From assembly GCA_963766725.1 (NCBI GenBank), contig CAVYBK010000006.1, positions 475,779 to 539,778 on the forward strand: 64,000 nt of DNA, in the 5' to 3' direction. A program made the position numbers and the translations under genes. The notes under the pieces were generated by a model. That model saw nothing but the letters and a program-made list of their open reading frames with translations. It was not told where the DNA came from and ran no database searches. The DNA comes from DATEOR01 sp963766725 (GTDB lineage: Bacteria; Actinomycetota; Thermoleophilia; Gaiellales; Gaiellaceae). Below are positions 9,507 to 18,866 of this stretch, piece after piece; the stretch's first letter is position 1; each line of letters opens with the position of its first letter.

Positions 9507-10064
9507 TTACTCGCGCAGGGTGTTCCTCAGAACGATGTCGTCAATAAGACGCCAGGTCTTCCATCCCTCGTTCGGGTTTATGTTCACCTGGAAGTTGACG
9601 TGCAGGAGCGCCCGCGTTGTCGCACTGTTGGGCGTATAGGTGAACGCGTTGCCGTTCGCGGTGGTGATGTAGTCGGCAATCACGACCGTCGTGCTATTCG
9701 CCGTACGCCGTACGCGGTACCGGTTGGCCGAGACGAGGCTCGTGTCGTAGACGACCGAGAGCGTGGCCCCGCCGGCCGACGGACACTGCGACGGCAGCGT
9801 GACGGTGATGGACGAGACCGCGGTGTTCGGAGTCGCCGTGATGCCGCTGGCGCAGTGCAGCTCACGCCGCATCCGGTCGAGCGCAAGCCTGGCGTTCTGC
9901 TGCGCCTCGAAGCGGCGGTTCATGTCGAGCTCGGCTTTCGCGCCCGAGGTGAAGAGCGAGACCAGAGCCGTCACGACTGTCGTGAAGATCGCGAGGACGA
10001 CGAGGAGCTCGACCAGGGTGTAGCCGCGTTCGCCGCGGAATCGCCGGAGCCGCTTCCAGATCAC
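9507..10064 (-). CDS. PilW-like minor prepilin
   Basis: The 185-residue protein has a prepilin leader: basic residues, Gly, then YTLVELLVVLAIFTTVV with Glu at mature position 5. The C-terminal domain is beta-rich with two Cys (HCASG and SQCPS), which could form a disulfide. The GTG start at 10064 overlaps the TGA of the upstream PASTA-protein gene (GTGA). Minor pilins of this type prime pilus assembly; PilD is the expected processing enzyme. Confidence 0.85.
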   Translation of the reverse strand: MIWKRLRRFRGERGYTLVELLVVLAIFTTVVTALVSLFTSGAKAELDMNRRFEAQQNARLALDRMRRELHCASGITATPNTAVSSITVTLPSQCPSAGGATLSVVYDTSLVSANRYRVRRTANSTTVVIADYITTANGNAFTYTPNSATTRALLHVNFQVNINPNEGWKTWRLIDDIVLRNTLRE

Positions 10065-10961
10065 TTCGCCTGCGCCTCGACGTAGGCGAGCGCGCGGCGG
10101 GCGACGACCTCGCTCCTCGCGCCGAATCCGAAGCGGCGCTCGAGGCTCTGGTCGACCTTGATCAGGATGCGAAGCGCCTGGGCGCCGTCATGCCAGCCGA
10201 AGCGGGCGCCCGTGACGATCCAGGAGTGCTGGTACAGCCAGAAGTTGATGAGCCGCTGGCGAGGGCTTGCCGTTCCCGGCGAGGCGGCGCTCGAGCGCGC
10301 GGGCGCGGTCGGGGAGCGGCATCTCGTCGGCCGGCTCGACGGGCGCGCCGGCAACCTCGAAGTCCGGCTTGCGGGTCTTCTCCTCGGGCTGCTCAGGCTC
10401 GGTCGTCGTGCCGGCGGGCTCCGTGGTCGTCGCGGCGGGCGCGGTGGTCGTGGCGGCGGGCGCGGTGGTGGTCGCGCCGGTCTCCGTGCTCGTCGTCTCC
10501 GTCTCGCCCGAGGTCGTGGGCTCGATCTGGTCCCGGGCCCAGTCGCTCACGAGCACGATGCGCGTGGCCTTGTAGGGAGCCGAGTTCTCGGGCAAGCCGC
10601 TCTCGCCGTATGTCGTGTTCCTCGAGAGGCTGAGGACGACGAGGGGGGCGCCGTTGTCGATCACCTTCGTGCCCGGGGCCGGCCGCTGCACGGTCACCGT
10701 GTTCGCGGAGAAGCCCTTGACAGTGCCGTCGACTCGCCAGGCGAAGCCGGCGTCCTGGAGGATGCCCTTGGCGAAGACGTATGCCTTCTTGCGCACGTCC
10801 GGAACCGTGAGCACATGCGGCTTTGCGGCTGCCTCCGTCTGCTTCTCGTGCTTCGCGATCGGCACCGTGTCCGCTGCAAGGGTGTACGTCGCCGCACCGA
10901 GAAGCCAGATCACGGTGAGCGCGAGGAAACGCGGCAGAAGTGCCGTCAGACGGGCCGCCAT
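10061..10961 (-). CDS. PASTA-domain membrane protein in the pilus operon, frameshifted near its end
   Basis: It begins with a membrane anchor or signal (LLPRFLALTVIWLLGAATYTLA). Next comes one PASTA-like domain (about residues 52-112: VPDVRKKAYVFAKGILQDAG ... SANTVTVQRPAPGT), a family that binds peptidoglycan stems. A low-complexity Thr/Ala/Glu linker with repeated TTTAPAA and TTTEPA units follows. The frame changes near 10255-10275, between ERRLAGNGKPSP and RQRLINFWLYQHSWIVTG, and the second part ends at 10061, overlapping the minor pilin start. The C-terminal ~65 residues (after the shift) are a compact basic domain I do not recognise. A cell-wall-anchoring role for the pilus machine is a reasonable inference. 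Confidence 0.72.
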
Positions 10962-11000
10962 GCCTCCCCAATCGGCAGGGGGCTGTGAAAAGTCAAGCCC

Positions 11001-12450
11001 CTAACGGGTAAAGCCCACGATGCGGCTTCCCGAGGACGCGGGAGTGATCCCGACGACCGTGAAATGTCGCTGCTTTCCTGGGCGCGACCCGCTTGGGCGT
11101 GGGGGTCGGCGCGTCCTGCCAGCTGAACGCCACGCCGGCGAAGGACTGGAACCACGGCTCGTCCTGCGGATAGGAGACCGCAGGGGAGAACTGGAGGTGG
11201 AGGTGCGGGCCCGTGGCGTGACCGGTGGAGCCGACGAGGCCGACCGGAGCGCCCGCGGCGAGCGCGGCGCCGGGGACGACGCTCGGCTCCAGATAGCTGA
11301 GGTGGCAGTAGACGTACTCGGCGCCGCTGTCGAGCTGGATCTTGAAGCCGATCCCGCAGCGTCCGTTGCTGTCCGTGTAGGCGTCGACGACCACCGAATC
11401 GGCGAGGGCGAAGAGCGGCGAGCCCTCCGGGGCGGCGATGTCGGCCGCCGGGTAGTCGTGATGGGTGTGCGCGACCGACACTGCGTCAGGGCCTCCGCCT
11501 ACCGGGAAGACGTAGTCGCCGCTCGACATCGCGCCGCCGAAGGAGGCGGCGGTGGGAGCGGCCACCGAAGCGGATGTGAGGTCGCTCTTCAGGGACTGGA
11601 GCCGGGCGAGCGCCGCGGCGAGATCCGCCTGCCGCGCCTCGATCTGCCGGCGGTCACGCGCCTGCGAGCGCTCGAGGTGGGCGATGCGTGCCTCCAGCCC
11701 GCGGAACGCCGAAGTCGAGATCTTCGGGTTGCCGGCCTTGAGCTCCAGACGGAGCTGGCGGTCGGTGGACTCGCCGACGCGCCGCTCGATCCGCGGGACC
11801 GCCTCGCGGGCGCGCGCGACATCGCGACGTGCTTTGGCGATCTGCTGCTGCAGCTCGTCGAGCCGGAAGACCGCCTGCGAGCCGGTGAAGTCGATCGAGC
11901 CGCCGGAGCCGAAATCGGCCGCGAGGCCCAGTACCTCGTCCACGTACCACTGGGCGTGGTTGTAGGCGAAGACGGCGCGGGAGATGTCGTCGTGCGCCCC
12001 GGCAGCCGCGAGATAGCGGGCCGCGGCGAAGACGGCATCGTCTGGGTTCCACGGGTCGGCGAGGCCGTCGCCGTTCGCGTCCGTCCCCCAGCGAAGCCAG
12101 GTGTCGGGCATGAACTGCATCCACCCCACCGCGCCGGCCGAGCTCGGGCCCATGTTGCGCCCGAAGTCCGACTCGATCTTGTTGATCGCCGCCAGCACCT
12201 GCCACGGCACGCCGTACGTGTCCCCGGCGCGGTGCCAGAGCGAGAGGAGCTCCTCGTAGGAGCGGACGGGCGGCTGCTCCGGCGGCACCGAGAGCGGGAA
12301 GGGGACGTTGATGGAGCCAGGGGCGTTCGGCGTTTCCGAGCTCGGGAACGCCGAGGGCCCGGTGGGCACGATCGTGAAGCTCCGCGCCGATGCCCCGCCC
12401 GCGAACGCGAGCACGATCAGAAGCGCCGCTGCCGCAACCGCCTTCCTCAT
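11001..12450 (-). CDS. Secreted peptidoglycan hydrolase: lytic transglycosylase plus M23 endopeptidase
   Basis: After a signal peptide (AVAAAALLIVLAFAGGASA), the N-terminal domain is SLT-like with the catalytic Glu in INKIESDFG and the GAVGWMQFMPDTW block. A coiled-coil of about 100 residues follows, then an M23 domain with metal ligands in HHDYPAADIAAP and GPHLHLQF. The last residues appear shifted: after PKRVAP another frame reads HFTVVGITPASSGSRIVGF to a TAG at 11003-11001, which looks more natural than the in-frame tail, so an indel near 11065-11085 is likely. Its ATG overlaps the stop of the upstream PilT-like gene (ATGA). It probably opens the wall for the pilus. Confidence 0.85.
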
Positions 12451-13652
12451 TTCTCGGTCGAGGCCACCCGCAGGCCGATGCCGTTTTCGTTGGCGACAGG
12501 CTCCGTCTCCTCCGCCTTGGCTTCTTCGGCCTCCGCCGCGGCATCTGCTTCGGCCTGGGCGGCGGCCTTCTCGTCGGCGCGGCGGCGCTTGAGCGCCTGC
12601 TGCACCGCCATCTCGAAGTCGTGGCGGTTGCTCGCCGCGTTGGAGGCAACGTCCTCTTCGACGAGATCGGCGAGGACGAGCTCGACGAGGTGCTGCGAGA
12701 AGCTCTGCATCTTGTGGAACTCGCCGTCCTCGATCGCCTCGATGATCTTGTCCGTCTCTCCGTCGCGGATGAGATCGGCGATGCGTGCCGTGTTGACCAT
12801 CACCTCGACTGCCGCGACGCGGCCGCCGTCCATCTTCGGGAGCAGGCGCTGGCTGACGACGCCACGCAGGACCCCGGCGAGGATCTGGCGCGTCATCTGC
12901 TGCTTGCCGGGCGGGAAGAACTCGACGAGCCGGCCGATCGTCTCGGCGGCGTCGATCGTGTGCATCGTGGAGAGGACGAAGTGGCCCGATTCCGCGGCCT
13001 GGAGGGCCGCCGTCGCGGACTCCTCGTCGCGGAGCTCTCCGATCAGGATCACGTCGGGGTCCTGACGCAGCACGCGCCGGAGCGCCTCCAGGTACGAATC
13101 GGTGTCGAGCCCGACCTCGCGCTGGTTGACGATGCAGCCCCAGTCGTCGTGCACGAACTCGATCGGGTCTTCGATCGTGACGATGTGCTGCTGCCGGCTG
13201 CGGTTGATCGAGTTGACGATCGCCGCGAGGGTCGTCGACTTTCCCGAGCCGGTCGCACCGGTGACGAGGACGAGCCCGCGGTGCTCATCGGCGAGCACGG
13301 CTACGCCTTCGGGGAGCCCGAGCTTCGAGAAGCTTGGAATCTCCTTCGGGATAAAGCGGAATGCGAACGAGATCGAGCTGCGCTGCCGATAGCCGTTGAC
13401 GCGGAAGCGGCCGAGACCCTCGGCCAGATACGCCGTGTCGAGCTCGCCCGCGACGTAGAAGTGCTCTCGCTTGGCGGGCGTCCGCTCTGTGACGACCGTC
13501 AGCACGGTCTCGAGGTCCGACTCGGTCAGGAGGCGTTCCTCCATAGGAATCAGTGCCCCGTCAACGCGGGCCATCGCCGGCGAAGCGATCTTCAGGTGCA
13601 TATCGCTGCCGCCGACCTCGATCAGGCGTGCGAGAAGGCCGTCCAAGTCCAT
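12447..13652 (-). CDS. Second PilT-family ATPase (PilU-like)
   Basis: The 401-residue protein matches PilT across its length: GGSDMHLKIASPAMARVDG at the start, Walker A GATGSGKST at 132-140 (the usual Pro is Ala), Asp box (IVTIEDPIEF), Walker B (DPDVILIGELRD), His box (GHFVLSTMHT). It carries a ~50-residue Ala/Glu-rich C-terminal tail absent from typical PilT. In other species a second PilT paralogue (PilU) assists retraction; that is my inference here. It is the first gene of the long minus-strand pilus operon, with tRNA-Tyr upstream on the other strand. Confidence 0.88.
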   Translation of the reverse strand: MDLDGLLARLIEVGGSDMHLKIASPAMARVDGALIPMEERLLTESDLETVLTVVTERTPAKREHFYVAGELDTAYLAEGLGRFRVNGYRQRSSISFAFRFIPKEIPSFSKLGLPEGVAVLADEHRGLVLVTGATGSGKSTTLAAIVNSINRSRQQHIVTIEDPIEFVHDDWGCIVNQREVGLDTDSYLEALRRVLRQDPDVILIGELRDEESATAALQAAESGHFVLSTMHTIDAAETIGRLVEFFPPGKQQMTRQILAGVLRGVVSQRLLPKMDGGRVAAVEVMVNTARIADLIRDGETDKIIEAIEDGEFHKMQSFSQHLVELVLADLVEEDVASNAASNRHDFEMAVQQALKRRRADEKAAAQAEADAAAEAEEAKAEETEPVANENGIGLRVASTEK

Positions 13653-13739
13653 GGTCGCCCAGCCCCTATCGGCCGGCCCTCGGGCGCTCTTTAGCGAGGA
13701 AGGGTGATGTCAGCCAGTCGCTACAATGCGGCCCGCTGC

Positions 13740-13821
13740 GGGGGAGTTCCCGAGTGGCCAAAGGGGACGGGCTGTAAACCCGTTGGCTCAGCCTTCAGAG
13801 GTTCGAATCCTCTCTCCCCCA
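13740..13821 (+). tRNA. tRNA-Tyr (GUA)
   Basis: An 82-nt class II tRNA. The acceptor stem GGGGGAG pairs with CTCCCCC (13814-13820). The anticodon loop CTGTAAA gives GUA. A long variable arm follows, and the T arm is AGAGG-TTCGAAT-CCTCT (13797-13813). The discriminator is A and CCA is not encoded (ACCT follows). Confidence 0.97.
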
Positions 13822-13849
13822 CCTCGCCCATCGCTGCGCTTAGGCAAGT

Positions 13850-13878
13850 GAAAGGCCCCGCACGCGGCGGGGCCTTTC
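13850..13878 (+). terminator. Hairpin between tRNA-Tyr and the CDF transporter gene
   Basis: An 11-bp inverted repeat (GAAAGGCCCCG ... CGGGGCCTTTC) with a 7-nt loop follows the tRNA by about 28 nt. The symmetrical A- and T-containing flanks suit bidirectional termination, serving the tRNA on the plus strand and the transporter gene on the minus strand. Confidence 0.8.
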
Positions 13879-13925
13879 AGTCGGGCGACTCCGGGGACTA
13901 CCCGGCTTGCGGGCGGCAAAACGCG

Positions 13926-15280
13926 CTACGGCTCGGTGTGGACGACGACATCCGCGAACCCGGGGTGCGCCCGCCGGATCCGCTCCTCGACGTCGCTCGC
14001 GAGCGCATGAGCCTCGGCGAGAGGGCGGCTCGGGTCCATCGCAAGCGTGAGGAAGGCGACGAGCCCGACCTCCGTATTCAGGAGGCGAAGCTCGCGCGGC
14101 TCGGCGCCGGTCGCCTCGACGACGATCCGCCGAAGCGCCTCGGCCTCCGCCGCACGCTCGCCCTCGGGAACCGGGCTCGCCGCAGCGGGCTCGGCCAGCG
14201 GCTCGAGGTGCGTCTGCACGGCGTCCACCTCCGGCAGCGCATCGAGGATCTCGTGCTCGACCGCCGACGCGACCTCGTGCGCCTCCTCGAGCGAGTAGCC
14301 GCCCGGGAGCTTGAGATGGAGGGAGATCTCGGTGCGGCCGCCGACCTCGAGCACGACGATGTTGTGCACCTCGCGCACCCGCGGCTCGCGCAGCGCGGCC
14401 GCGTACGCGCGCTCTCGGATCGCCTCCGCTTCCTGCGGCTCGACGTGGACCACGACGTCGGCTCCGGGCACGGCTTGCTCCACCGCCCGCTCGACCGCGT
14501 CCGCCGCCGCGTGGCCCTGCTCGACCGCGGCGCCGTGCGGGAACCGCCGATGACGACGTCGGCGAAGTGGCGCCCGGCCGCCCGCCGCATTCGCAGCCGG
14601 CGCAGCTGCACGCCCGGCTCGAGCTCCTCGATCGCCGCGAGCGCCGCCTCCCGCGCCGAAGACGGCGAGCGGTCCATGAGCACGTCGACGTTCCCCTGGA
14701 TCAGCCGGGCGGCGGCGGTGAGGACGAGCACGCTGACGAAGAGCGCCGCGATCGCATCCCCCTCGGGGTAGCCGGCGCGCGCGGCGAGCAGCCCGACGAG
14801 GACGGCAAGCGAGCCCGCGAGGTCGCCGCCGAAATGGAGGACGTTCATGGCGAACGCCGCGCTCTGGTAGCGGCGCGCCGCCCCGAGGGAGACGTAGGCT
14901 CGGCTCGCGTCCACGACGACGACGACTCCGATCACGCCGAGCGCGAAGGCGTCGACGTGCACCTCGTGCCCTCCCTGGATAAGGCGGAAGACCGAGCTCG
15001 CCGCGATGACGAGCGCGGCGACGACGAGGATCGCGGCCTCGGTGAGCGCGCCGAGGTTCTCCGCCTTGCCGTGCCCGTACGGATGGCCGACGTCGGGCGG
15101 GCGGCCGGCAACTCCGATGGCGAAGAAGGTCAGGAGGGCGGCGACGAGGTCCGTGCCCGAGTGGGCCGCCTCCGAGAGAAGGCCGAGGCTGCCCGAGTGG
15201 ATCCCCGCCACGAGCTTGAGCGCGATGAGCACGAGCGCCGCGAACACCGAGACGAGAGCGGTCCGACGCTGGGGCGACAT
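13926..15280 (-). CDS. Cation diffusion facilitator with extended, repeated cytoplasmic domain; one frameshift
   Basis: CDF proteins exchange Zn2+, Fe2+ or Mn2+ for protons. The membrane part has six hydrophobic segments with both metal-site HxxxD motifs (H40/D44 in EAAHSGTD, H149/D153 in LHFGGDLAG), a HPYGHGKAE loop, and DRSP before the cytoplasmic domain. The frame changes near 14541-14552: the natural continuation is FPHGAAVEQGHAAADAVERA. After that come three tandem segments that each look like a CDF C-terminal dimerisation fold, ending VVVHVEP, VQTHLEP and VVVHTEP. Ordinary CDFs carry one such domain. Reconstructed length is about 450 residues. Confidence 0.85.
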
Positions 15281-15318
15281 GCGGGGAGCGTAGCCCCCCT
15301 CGTGGCTATCCTTTGGCC

Positions 15319-15504
15319 ATGGCTGACCCCCCGGCCCCGGAAGGCTCCTACGAGATCGCCTGTCCGCATTGCAGCAAGACTTTCGAGGCGGAGCTCATGA
15401 CGGGCGGCTCCGACCGGCACGTGGGGTTCAAGTGCCCGCACTGCCGGTTGTTCGTTGCCTACGAGCGGTCCGGCGCCGACGGCGAGGAGCAGGAAGCCCC
15501 TTAG
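15319..15504 (+). CDS. Small zinc-ribbon protein
   Basis: A 61-residue protein with two CPHC motifs about 25 residues apart (CPHCSKTF and CPHCRLF), the layout of a four-cysteine zinc ribbon, and an acidic C-terminus. The ATG at 15319 is chosen over a TTG two codons upstream. It is divergent from the CDF gene and just upstream of the GT39-like gene. The partner of the ribbon is unknown. Confidence 0.7.
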   Translation: MADPPAPEGSYEIACPHCSKTFEAELMTGGSDRHVGFKCPHCRLFVAYERSGADGEEQEAP

Positions 15505-15541
15505 TCTCAAGCCGTTCCGTCCGTAACCCGATAGAGGGATC

Positions 15542-17632
15542 GTGGCTGCGGACGCTCGTACCGACCTCGCCCCTCCCCGGGCGCTCTCGCTCGCGTGGGT
15601 CAGCGTCACGCCCGTCCAGGTCCTCGTCGCCGTGGTCGCCGCGAGCGCGATCGCCCGCACGTTCGTCGGCTGGCTCCGCGCGACGCCGATCTACTTCCCC
15701 GACGAGTACATCTACTCGGAAGTCGGGCGCTCCATCGCAGAGCACGGGCGCCCACTCGTCCGCGGCGGCTCGGCCCATTTCCCCGCGCTCCTGCAGCCCC
15801 TACTGACCGCCCCGGCCTGGTTCTTCGACGACGTCGCCACGTCGTTCCGGACGATTCAGCTGATGAACGCGGTCGTCATGTCGCTCGGCGCCGTCGCCGT
15901 CTTCTGGCTTGCGCGCCGCCTCGGGCTTTCACCGTGGGTCGCGGTTGGGTTGGGCGCCTTCACCGTCGCCATCCCGGACATGCTCTATTCGAGCTGGATC
16001 CTCGCCGACCCGTTTGCATTCCCGCTCGTCCTCGCGGCGGTCGCCGCGGCGACCGCCGCCATCGACCGCCCGACCAAGCGAGCGCAGTTCGCCTTCGTCG
16101 CCTTCGCCGGACTCGCGACGTTCGCGCGCGTCCAGTTCGTGGTGCTGCCCGTCTGCTTCGTCGTCGCGCTCGCGATCGTCGGCCTCCGCGAGCGCCGGTT
16201 CAAGCAGGCGCTCCGGGAGCAGACCCTCGCGCTCGGACTCCTCGCCCTTGGCCTCGTCCCCGTTTTCGTGGCCGGCCCAAGAAGCGTGCTCGGCTACTAC
16301 GACAGCGTCGTCAGCCTCGACCTCTCGCCCCTCCCGATCCTGCGCTGGATGGGTGCGGACGGGATGCTGCTCCTCTACTCGTCGGGCTGGGTGCTCGTGC
16401 CCGGCGCGCTGATGGGCCTCGCCCTCGCGCTCTGGAAGCCGCGCTCGCGCGGGGAGCTCGGGTTCGCCGTCTTCGGCTCGCTCGTCGCCCTCGCCGTCGT
16501 CTTCGAAGCGGCGCTCTACGCCGCCAACGGCGCCGACCGGATCCAGGAGCGCTACTTCTTCGCGATCCTGCCGCTGATCGGGCTCCTCTTCGCCCTGTAC
16601 GTGCGCCGCGGATTCCCACATCGCGTCCACCACGCCCTGATCGCCGGTGCAGCGCTCGCGCTCTCCGCGCGGGTACCGCTCGCGGGCTTCTCGGCGGCGG
16701 ATGGGAAGAGCAACTCACCGCTCCTCCTCGCCGTGGGCATCTTCGAGCAGAAGGTCGGCGACGTCGGGCTAGCGTCCCTCCTCGTGGCGATCATCGTGGC
16801 CGGGCTCTCCATCGTCGCCGCGGCGACCGGCTTCTTCCCGCGAATCGCAATGCCGCTGCTGATCGGGCTTGCAATCGCCGGCAGCTGCGTCGCTTCGCTC
16901 GGTGCCGTCACCTTCGGCCACCAGGCTGCGGACAATGTCTACGACACGATCCTCTGGCCCGACGCGTCCTACGTCGACCACGCCGATCTCGGCGACGTGG
17001 CCCTCCTGGCCGCCCCCTCCAACGACCGCGGGTTCACCACCGAGCAGCTCTTCTGGAACCGCTCGATCGACCGCCTGCTCGTGCTCCCGGATGCGTCGTC
17101 GCCCGATGCGTTCGCGTTCGAGCAGACCACGGTCGGCAACGACGGCACAATCCTCATCGACGGCAAGCCGTACACGGGCCCGCTCCTCGTGGACTCCTAC
17201 GGCGCGACAGCGGAGCTCCGGGGCGCAGAGCAGGTCGCGCGCACACGCATCTACCGGCTCTGGAAGCCGGAGGGCACCCCGCGCCTCTCGCTCTATGTCG
17301 TCAACCGCTTCTACGACGGCTGGCTCGGCCTGACGGGCTCCATCAAGCTCTGGCCGGACCAGGGCGAGAAGCTCGCCGGCCGCCTCGACCTCGCCCTCAG
17401 CCTGCCGCCAGACCTCATCGAGACCGAGATGCGCCTCAAGCTTCCGGACGGGAGCGCCAAGGAGGTCGACCTGAAGCCGGGCGAGATCGTGCCCGTCAGC
17501 ATCCCCGTCTGCTCCTCGGGCCCGTGGTCGGCCGTCTACGAGGGCCCGGTCAGCACGAACTTCGGCGAGCGGCTCGTCACGGTGCGCATGACGAAGCCGA
17601 CGTTCACGCCAGATCCGTCAGCGTGTAGCTAG
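15542..17632 (+). CDS. Polytopic membrane glycosyltransferase, GT39/ArnT-like
   Basis: A 696-residue protein with a first membrane helix followed by an acidic loop motif (YFPDEYIYSEVGRS), the position of the catalytic Asp/Glu in GT-C enzymes that use polyprenyl-phosphate sugars. There are roughly a dozen hydrophobic helices up to residue ~460, then a ~230-residue soluble C-terminal domain. It likely glycosylates a secreted protein or wall glycan; donor and acceptor cannot be told. Its TAG stop shares the palindrome CTAG with the stop of the convergent sigma factor gene (17629-17632). Confidence 0.78.
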   Translation: MAADARTDLAPPRALSLAWVSVTPVQVLVAVVAASAIARTFVGWLRATPIYFPDEYIYSEVGRSIAEHGRPLVRGGSAHFPALLQPLLTAPAWFFDDVATSFRTIQLMNAVVMSLGAVAVFWLARRLGLSPWVAVGLGAFTVAIPDMLYSSWILADPFAFPLVLAAVAAATAAIDRPTKRAQFAFVAFAGLATFARVQFVVLPVCFVVALAIVGLRERRFKQALREQTLALGLLALGLVPVFVAGPRSVLGYYDSVVSLDLSPLPILRWMGADGMLLLYSSGWVLVPGALMGLALALWKPRSRGELGFAVFGSLVALAVVFEAALYAANGADRIQERYFFAILPLIGLLFALYVRRGFPHRVHHALIAGAALALSARVPLAGFSAADGKSNSPLLLAVGIFEQKVGDVGLASLLVAIIVAGLSIVAAATGFFPRIAMPLLIGLAIAGSCVASLGAVTFGHQAADNVYDTILWPDASYVDHADLGDVALLAAPSNDRGFTTEQLFWNRSIDRLLVLPDASSPDAFAFEQTTVGNDGTILIDGKPYTGPLLVDSYGATAELRGAEQVARTRIYRLWKPEGTPRLSLYVVNRFYDGWLGLTGSIKLWPDQGEKLAGRLDLALSLPPDLIETEMRLKLPDGSAKEVDLKPGEIVPVSIPVCSSGPWSAVYEGPVSTNFGERLVTVRMTKPTFTPDPSACS

Positions 17633-18726
17633 ACGCAATCCTTGAGGCCCTGCGCTTCAGGCAGGGACTCGAGCTTCTTGAGCGTGTTGTTCTCGATCTG
17701 GCGGATCCGCTCGCGCGTGACGCCGAAGGCGCGGCCGACCTCCTCGAGCGTCCGCGGGCTCTCCCCCTTGAGGCCGAAGCGGAGCTCGATCACCTTGCGC
17801 TCGCGCTCGGGGAGCGAGTCGAGTGCACGGTCGATGTCCTCCCGGCGGAGGTTCAGCGAGGCCGAGTCGAACGGCGATTCCGCCTGGTCGTCCTGGACGA
17901 AGTCGCCGAGCTCCGACTCCTCTTCCTCGCCGATCGGCTTCTCGAGGGAGACGGGGAGCTGCGACATGCGCAGGATCTCCCGCACTTCGGCGGTCGTCAT
18001 CTCGAGCTCGACGGCGATCTCGTCCGGCCTGGGCTCGCGGCCGAGGCGCTGCACCAGCTGGCGCTCGATGTGCACGACCTTGTTCAGCTTCTCGACCATG
18101 TGCACCGGGATGCGGATGGTGCGCGCCTTGTCGGCAATCGCGCGCGTGACCGCCTGGCGGATCCACCAGGTGGCGTAGGTCGAGAACTTGTAGCCCTTCC
18201 GGTAGTCGAACTTCTCCACCGCGCGGATGAGCCCGAGCGACCCCTCCTGGATGAGGTCGAGGAAGGAAAGCCCGCGACCGAGGTAGGCCTTCGCGATCGA
18301 GACGACGAGGCGGAGGTTCGCCTCGATCATCTGCGTCTTCGCGCTCATGTCGCCGCGCTCGATGCGCTTGGCCAGGTAGACCTCCTGGTCGGCGGTCAGG
18401 AGCGGGACCTTGCCGATCTCGCGGAGGTAGAGACGGAGCGAGTCGAGCGACGGCTCGACGGTCAGGTCGAGCTTCGGCCCGGCCTTCTCCTCCTCGGCGA
18501 GGGCGGGCTGCTCATGCGGCGGCGCCTTGTGCTCGACGCCTTCGACCAACTCGATGCCGTGGTCGATGAGGTACGTGTAGAAGTCCTCGACCTGCTCCTT
18601 CGTGAGCTCGACTTCCTCCAGCCCGGCGACGATCTCGTCGTAGGAGAGGACCCCTTTTTCCTGCCCTTCGGTGACGAGCTTATGCAGCTCTTCGATGTCG
18701 GGCAGCGAGATGTCGACCGTGAGCAT
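17629..18726 (-). CDS. rpoD: Primary-type sigma-70 factor (RpoD/SigA)
   Basis: The 365-residue protein holds region 1.2 (DSLRLYLREIGKVPLLT), region 2 with FLDLIQEGSLGLIRAVEKFDY and the -10 recognition helix YKFSTYATWWIRQAVTRAI, region 3, and region 4.2 TLEEVGRAFGVTRERIRQIE for -35 recognition. A divergent sigma-1.1-like N-terminal helical region (about residues 1-85) precedes these. Sequence and size fit the housekeeping sigma factor, though a second RpoD-like factor elsewhere cannot be excluded. Confidence 0.95.
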   Translation of the reverse strand: MLTVDISLPDIEELHKLVTEGQEKGVLSYDEIVAGLEEVELTKEQVEDFYTYLIDHGIELVEGVEHKAPPHEQPALAEEEKAGPKLDLTVEPSLDSLRLYLREIGKVPLLTADQEVYLAKRIERGDMSAKTQMIEANLRLVVSIAKAYLGRGLSFLDLIQEGSLGLIRAVEKFDYRKGYKFSTYATWWIRQAVTRAIADKARTIRIPVHMVEKLNKVVHIERQLVQRLGREPRPDEIAVELEMTTAEVREILRMSQLPVSLEKPIGEEEESELGDFVQDDQAESPFDSASLNLRREDIDRALDSLPERERKVIELRFGLKGESPRTLEEVGRAFGVTRERIRQIENNTLKKLESLPEAQGLKDCV

Positions 18727-18866
18727 TGCTCTCCCTCTGCTTCTCGTTACCTCTGCAACATGACGCCAACGGAACGAAAAGAGCCGGAGAGATCCCGCAT
18801 CCCCCGGCTCACAGGCACATCAGACCGGTGATTCTACAACTGTTTTCGAAAAGCGGAAGGGCGAGT

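Noticed and set aside
11020..13065. Very long open frame on the plus strand
   Set aside because: It is antisense to the SLT/M23 and PilT-like genes, has Arg/Glu-rich low-complexity sequence and no family motif; high GC makes such shadow frames common.
18781..18810. Terminator between asparaginase and rpoD genes
   Set aside because: A 7-bp inverted repeat (GAGCCGG/CCGGCTC) has a 16-nt loop and no U-tract; too weak to call.
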